This document shows, in pieces, positions 63,787 to 64,000 of a stretch of 64,000 nucleotides of DNA. Source of the DNA: Thioalkalivibrio paradoxus ARh 1 (GTDB lineage: Bacteria; Pseudomonadota; Gammaproteobacteria; Ectothiorhodospirales; Ectothiorhodospiraceae); NCBI RefSeq assembly GCF_000227685.2, contig NZ_CP007029.1, forward strand, positions 2,950,501 through 3,014,500, in the 5' to 3' direction. The notes under the pieces are model-generated. The model did not search any database. It worked only from the letters and a program-made list of their open reading frames with translations, and had not been told where the DNA came from. Made by a program: the position numbers and the translations under genes. Each line of letters starts with the position of its first letter. Position 1 is the first letter of the stretch.

Positions 63787-64000
63787 ATGCACAAACACTG
63801 GTGTTTCGCGCTGGCGCTGGGGATTCTTTTTGCTCTCCTGCCGGCCGGGATACTTTCGGCCACCACACCCGCGCCAGCCATCGGTTCGCAAGCCGTAGCA
63901 ACTGCGCAGCTGCCCGGTGCGGAGGCGGTCTCCGCTGAGGCCGCAAGCGTACCCGCTTCGGGCAACCGCCGGTCCGCGGTGCTGGTGGCGTCCGCCGACG
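63787..64000 (+). CDS. Exported protein, 5' part only
   Basis: The first 71 residues are seen: a signal peptide (MHKHWCFALALGILFALLPA, then GILSA) followed by an Ala/Ser/Pro-rich linker. The frame runs off the window. Nothing identifies the function. Confidence 0.6.
   Translation, partial: MHKHWCFALALGILFALLPAGILSATTPAPAIGSQAVATAQLPGAEAVSAEAASVPASGNRRSAVLVASAD

Noticed and set aside
1-64000. tRNA, rRNA or riboswitch
   Set aside because: No cloverleaf with conserved TTCGA loop and CCA end, no rRNA sequence and no known riboswitch core was recognised by eye. A covariance-model search would be decisive.

Overview
The window looks like chromosomal DNA from a high-GC gammaproteobacterium, most likely an Ectothiorhodospiraceae / Thioalkalivibrio-like sulfur oxidiser. 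This is an inference from gene content: a type I-F CRISPR system, multihaem cytochromes with an outer-membrane porin, a Tat-exported SoxH-like metallohydrolase, a tandem-BMC shell protein and a JDVT-CTERM-like sorting pair. No rRNA or tRNA gene was recognised.

Region 1 (1-14.8 kb) is mostly housekeeping. A minus-strand chain carries hslR, a Nudix hydrolase, pcnB, folK and a deoxynucleoside kinase; the hslR/Nudix and pcnB/folK/kinase junctions overlap by 4 nt. Next come a GST-like protein, a YcgN-type cysteine-cluster protein, a Tat-exported metallo-beta-lactamase-fold enzyme, a WYL regulator, the oxidative pentose-phosphate genes gnd-zwf-pgl, a HIRAN protein and a membrane DUF457/YdjM-type hydrolase. 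Region 2 (13.5-24.5 kb) is rearranged. A 305-bp direct repeat of the 3' end of the YdjM-like gene brackets about 5.4 kb holding an OmpA lipoprotein, a CSS-EAL phosphodiesterase, a formyltransferase and a decayed glycosyltransferase. A 1370-residue SNF2 helicase, an orphan MqsA-type antitoxin and a 207-bp copy of the helicase 3' end follow.

Region 3 (24.5-40.9 kb) is a complete type I-F CRISPR-Cas locus on the minus strand: cas1, cas2/3, csy1, csy2, csy3, cas6f, a leader with a perfect IHF consensus, then a very long array. I count 104 complete 28-nt repeats on a 60-nt period and 103 intact spacers. The array is interrupted by an IS3-family element and truncated at its old end by the helicase-fragment duplication. 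Two spacers overlap by 20 nt and reveal a 5'-CC PAM directly.

Region 4 (41.3-49.7 kb) has a minus-strand cluster: a 4-CXXCH cytochrome, an outer-membrane beta-barrel, an 11-CXXCH lipoprotein cytochrome, a 1-CXXCH cytochrome-like protein and a glutamic intramembrane protease. It is divergent from a Crp/Fnr-type regulator and a large exported protein with a JDVT-CTERM-like tail. This could be a porin-cytochrome electron conduit combined with a dedicated C-terminal sorting system.

Region 5 (50-64 kb) has an alpha/beta hydrolase, darP, the tandem BMC protein, a TlpA-like fusion and a small cupin. A compact putative biosynthetic cluster follows: cytochrome P450, an adenylation-PCP-deaminase fusion, a NeuD-like acyltransferase and a QueD/PTPS homologue. 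After that come palindromic repeats, tex, an MNT/HEPN pair, a cupin and the start of an exported protein.
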